The translations under genes were made by a program, and so were the position numbers. Shown one piece after another: positions 61,775-64,000 of a stretch of 64,000 nucleotides of DNA. The stretch's first letter is position 1. Every line of letters starts with the position of its first letter. Source of the stretch: Sphaerimonospora thailandensis (GTDB lineage Bacteria > Actinomycetota > Actinomycetes > Streptosporangiales > Streptosporangiaceae); contig NZ_BOOG01000029.1 in NCBI RefSeq assembly GCF_016863115.1, positions 1 to 64,000 of the forward strand, written 5' to 3'. The notes beneath the pieces were generated by a model. The model was not told where the DNA came from, did not search any database, and worked only from the letters and a program-made list of their open reading frames with translations.

Positions 61775-62644
61775 AACGAAGGTCACGAAGAGCCGCCGCG
61801 GCTTCCCACGCGGGAGCGGTCCCACCGGCCCGGAGGCGGACGGCACCGGCGGCCGCTGCCGGCGAATCTGCCGCCAGGGGCGCCGACGCTGGTCCTGGCC
61901 GTGCCCGGAAAGGTGGGGACCGTGGCCGACGACGTGGACGTGGCGGCCGAGGTCGCCTCCATCGTCCGGGTCGACAATCCCCAGATCGACCTTCGTCTCG
62001 TCTCGCTCGCCGACGGGGGCGCAGAACTGGTCAAGGAGATCGGCGTGATCTCCGCCGAGCGCACCACCGAGGGCCCCGCCGCGGTGGTGGTCCCCCTGGT
62101 CACCGGTCCGCACCCCCGGTTGATGCGCGCGGTGCGCGACGCCGCGGCGCAGAGCGAGACCAACGTCAGGATCACCGAACCGCTGGGGCCCCATCCCGTG
62201 CTGGCCGAGGCGCTGCACGTCCGGCTGGCGGAGGCGGGCCTTGCCCGTGCCGACCGGATGCGGCTGTTCAACGTCTCCTCGCCGGTCGACGGGATCATCG
62301 TCGTCACGGCCGGGGGTGACGAGGCGGCACGGGGAGCCGACGCCACCGCCGTCCTGCTGGCCTCCCGGCTGACCCTGCCCGTCGTCCCGGCGGCGATCGA
62401 CGGGGTGCCGGCGGTCCGGGACGCCGCGGAAAGGCTGCGCAAGATCGGCGCCAACCGCCTGGCGCTCGTCCCCTTCGTGATCGGACCGGAGGCCGACCAC
62501 AGTCGCATCGCCTCGGCCGCCGAGGCGATCGAGGCGGGCTGCGCCGCACCGCTCGGCGCCCATGAGGCGGTCGCCCGGATGGTGTGCGTGCGGTACGGCG
62601 CGGCCTTCGGCGAGCTCGACGGCTTCGACGACCTGTCCGATTAG
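61772..62644 (+). CDS. Sirohydrochlorin chelatase-like (CbiX/SirB) protein
   Basis: The 290-residue protein has two CbiX-like halves. In the second half 'GPAAVVVPLVTGPHPRLMRA' and 'LAEALHVRLAEAGL', with 'RLALVPFVIGPEADHSRIAS', follow the family's pattern, but the usual HGSR motif near the N-terminus is not present ('TLVLAVPGKVGTVADDV'). It therefore may not insert metal into sirohydrochlorin, or it uses other ligands. A basic, Pro/Arg-rich N-terminal tail of 35 residues precedes it. The start is GTG 61772. Confidence 0.7.
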   Translation: MNEGHEEPPRLPTRERSHRPGGGRHRRPLPANLPPGAPTLVLAVPGKVGTVADDVDVAAEVASIVRVDNPQIDLRLVSLADGGAELVKEIGVISAERTTEGPAAVVVPLVTGPHPRLMRAVRDAAAQSETNVRITEPLGPHPVLAEALHVRLAEAGLARADRMRLFNVSSPVDGIIVVTAGGDEAARGADATAVLLASRLTLPVVPAAIDGVPAVRDAAERLRKIGANRLALVPFVIGPEADHSRIASAAEAIEAGCAAPLGAHEAVARMVCVRYGAAFGELDGFDDLSD

Positions 62645-62699
62645 ACCATCCGCCTGATCAGAACATCTGGCTGATCGGACCATCTGGCTGATCAGATCA
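62644..62699. repeat. 17-bp tandem repeats between convergent genes
   Basis: Three units, GACCATCCGCCTGATCA, GAACATCTGGCTGATCG and GACCATCTGGCTGATCA, are followed by a partial GATCA. They begin at the last base of the chelatase-like stop and run into the 3' end of the GNAT gene. The repeated TGATCA can form small hairpins. Confidence 0.85.
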
Positions 62700-63612
62700 A
62701 CGCCCGCCAGACCTCGATGGCGAGGACCGGGCGCATGCCGACCGACAGGTAGAGGTCGAGGGCGGGCGTGACGTTGTTCGAATCAACGTGGAGGATGGTG
62801 CCCACCCTCCCCCGCCGCTCGTCGTCGGCGAACGCCCGCCTGAGCAGCAGCCTGCCCAGGCCCCGCCCCCGAAATCGCGGACGCACGGCCAGCGTGCGGA
62901 CGTATCCGCAGTTCTCGTCCGGGACGAAATGGTCCGTCCCGAGCAGCATCGCCGCCGGCTCGCCGTCGACCCGGGCCAGCAGGAGTTGGTTCCAGTCGTT
63001 GGCGCTGGAGGCCTCCATCTGCTCGGCCCACTCCTCGAACGTCATCGGGACGAATCCGAAGTGCTCGGCGAACGCCTCCTGCTGTACGGCGTGCGCCGTA
63101 CGAAGCGGCTCGTCCCTGCCCGGTGCGCCCCGGTCGACGGTGACCCCGGGCAGGGACGCCCTCTCCGTCCCCTGATGATCGATCCGCATGCGGTGGAAGC
63201 CGGTCGCGGGCTCGAACCCGCGCGTGCCGGCCGCGGCCCGCATGGCGGCGTCCTGCGCGTAGAGGCTGACATCCACCCGCGCGCGCTCGTGGCCGGCCTC
63301 TCGGGCGAGCCCGGCGGCCCGCCCCAGCACCATGTCCCACAGGAGGTCCGCGGCCTCCGGATCCCTGGCCTGGACGTCGATGTCCACGTTGTCACTCATG
63401 CCCTTGCGCTGGGCGTAGCCCCAGCCCACCATCCGGTCGCCGGCGTGTAAAACCCAGGCGTCATTGGCGAGGTCGATCTCGGCGAGCGTGTCGGCTATGT
63501 CCTGGAAGGTCCAGTCCGGCTTGCCGATCACCTCGGCGTCGTGCTCAGCGACCAGTTCGTGGACCGCCATGGCGTCGGCCCGATCGGGCCGTCTGATGTC
63601 GAATTCGTTCAC
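62692..63612 (-). CDS. Double GNAT-family N-acetyltransferase
   Basis: The protein of about 306 residues has two GNAT folds. The second carries the acetyl-CoA loop 'VRTLAVRPRFRGRGLGRLLL' (R-x2-G-x-G/A) and 'ILHVDSNNVTPALDLYLSVG'; the first ('AWVLHAGDRMVGWGYAQRKG') is degenerate. This resembles mycothiol-synthase-like double GNATs, but the substrate is unknown. GTG 63612 is preferred; AACAAT lies six bases upstream and suggests a leaderless mRNA. A GTG at 63636 would add eight residues. Confidence 0.85.
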   Translation of the reverse strand: MNEFDIRRPDRADAMAVHELVAEHDAEVIGKPDWTFQDIADTLAEIDLANDAWVLHAGDRMVGWGYAQRKGMSDNVDIDVQARDPEAADLLWDMVLGRAAGLAREAGHERARVDVSLYAQDAAMRAAAGTRGFEPATGFHRMRIDHQGTERASLPGVTVDRGAPGRDEPLRTAHAVQQEAFAEHFGFVPMTFEEWAEQMEASSANDWNQLLLARVDGEPAAMLLGTDHFVPDENCGYVRTLAVRPRFRGRGLGRLLLRRAFADDERRGRVGTILHVDSNNVTPALDLYLSVGMRPVLAIEVWRALI

Positions 63613-63727
63613 GCCATTGTTAATACGATGCGACACTTGGCGGTGACTTGCGTGTGATTTGCAGGATTCCGAGTGGAGATCCGCGGGTCGGATCAGGGGT
63701 TGCGATCAGCGTTGAAGCGGTGTCCGA

Positions 63728-64000
<273 letters not shown>

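Overview
The window is a chromosomal segment of a high-GC Gram-positive actinomycete. GC-rich third codon positions, GTG starts, actinobacterial families (LAL-type LuxR regulator, Rv1733c-like protein, DUF3516 helicase, GlgM-like glycogen synthase, a spaced Gly-Cys-Val tRNA array) and the protein style point to Streptosporangiales (Streptosporangium or Nonomuraea relatives). The genus is an inference.

Layout. 1-5.1 kb: 3' end of an LVIVD-repeat protein, a pabB/class IV aminotransferase pair (p-aminobenzoate branch of folate synthesis), histidine ammonia-lyase, and tRNA-Gly/Cys/Val with promoter and terminator. 5.1-7.7 kb: a fluoride-resistance locus with two overlapping crcB genes behind a fluoride riboswitch with its own intrinsic terminator, a PAP2 phosphatase downstream, and a divergent DUF190 gene preceded by a decayed ORF. 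7.8-11.2 kb: HTH regulator, VOC protein and a UvrA-like ABC ATPase. 11.2-18.9 kb: two tandem minimal nucleotidyltransferases with a small partner, a membrane/HTH protein, a VOC protein, 6-phosphogluconate dehydrogenase, and a divergent DHA2 efflux pump/TetR pair with two palindromic operators. 19-31.7 kb: mostly housekeeping genes (DUF3516 helicase, tRNA-dihydrouridine synthase, extra tRNA-Gly/Cys, YfiH-type laccase-domain protein, glycogen synthase and GlgC, GlmS, extra tRNA-Gly/Val).

About 31.75-49.03 kb is an accessory island directly after tRNA-Val. Its left part is a tightly coupled seven-gene operon: radical SAM, MazG-like, APH-like kinase, HprK-like kinase, sugar nucleotidyltransferase, NUDIX and UDP-GlcNAc 2-epimerase. 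A 24-codon ORF precedes it, and a divergent XRE-TPR (RRNPP-like) regulator gene faces it across a pair of 14-bp repeats. This is the best candidate for an undescribed system. Its right part, after an AT-rich spacer, is a type I restriction-modification operon (hsdM-hsdS-HEPN/Ymh-hsdR-YgjP metalloprotease). It ends in a truncated CD-NTase-like nucleotidyltransferase at the island edge.

49-64 kb: HAD protein and endonuclease V, a transmembrane Ser/Thr kinase, a degenerate molybdopterin oxidoreductase without Fe-S cysteines or the usual C-terminal domain but with internal tandem repeats, a LAL regulator, a frameshifted alpha/beta hydrolase beside a GMC (cholesterol oxidase-type) oxidoreductase, a sirohydrochlorin-chelatase-like protein, a double GNAT protein, and the 3' end of glutamate dehydrogenase. 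No rRNA, CRISPR array, integrase or transposase was seen.
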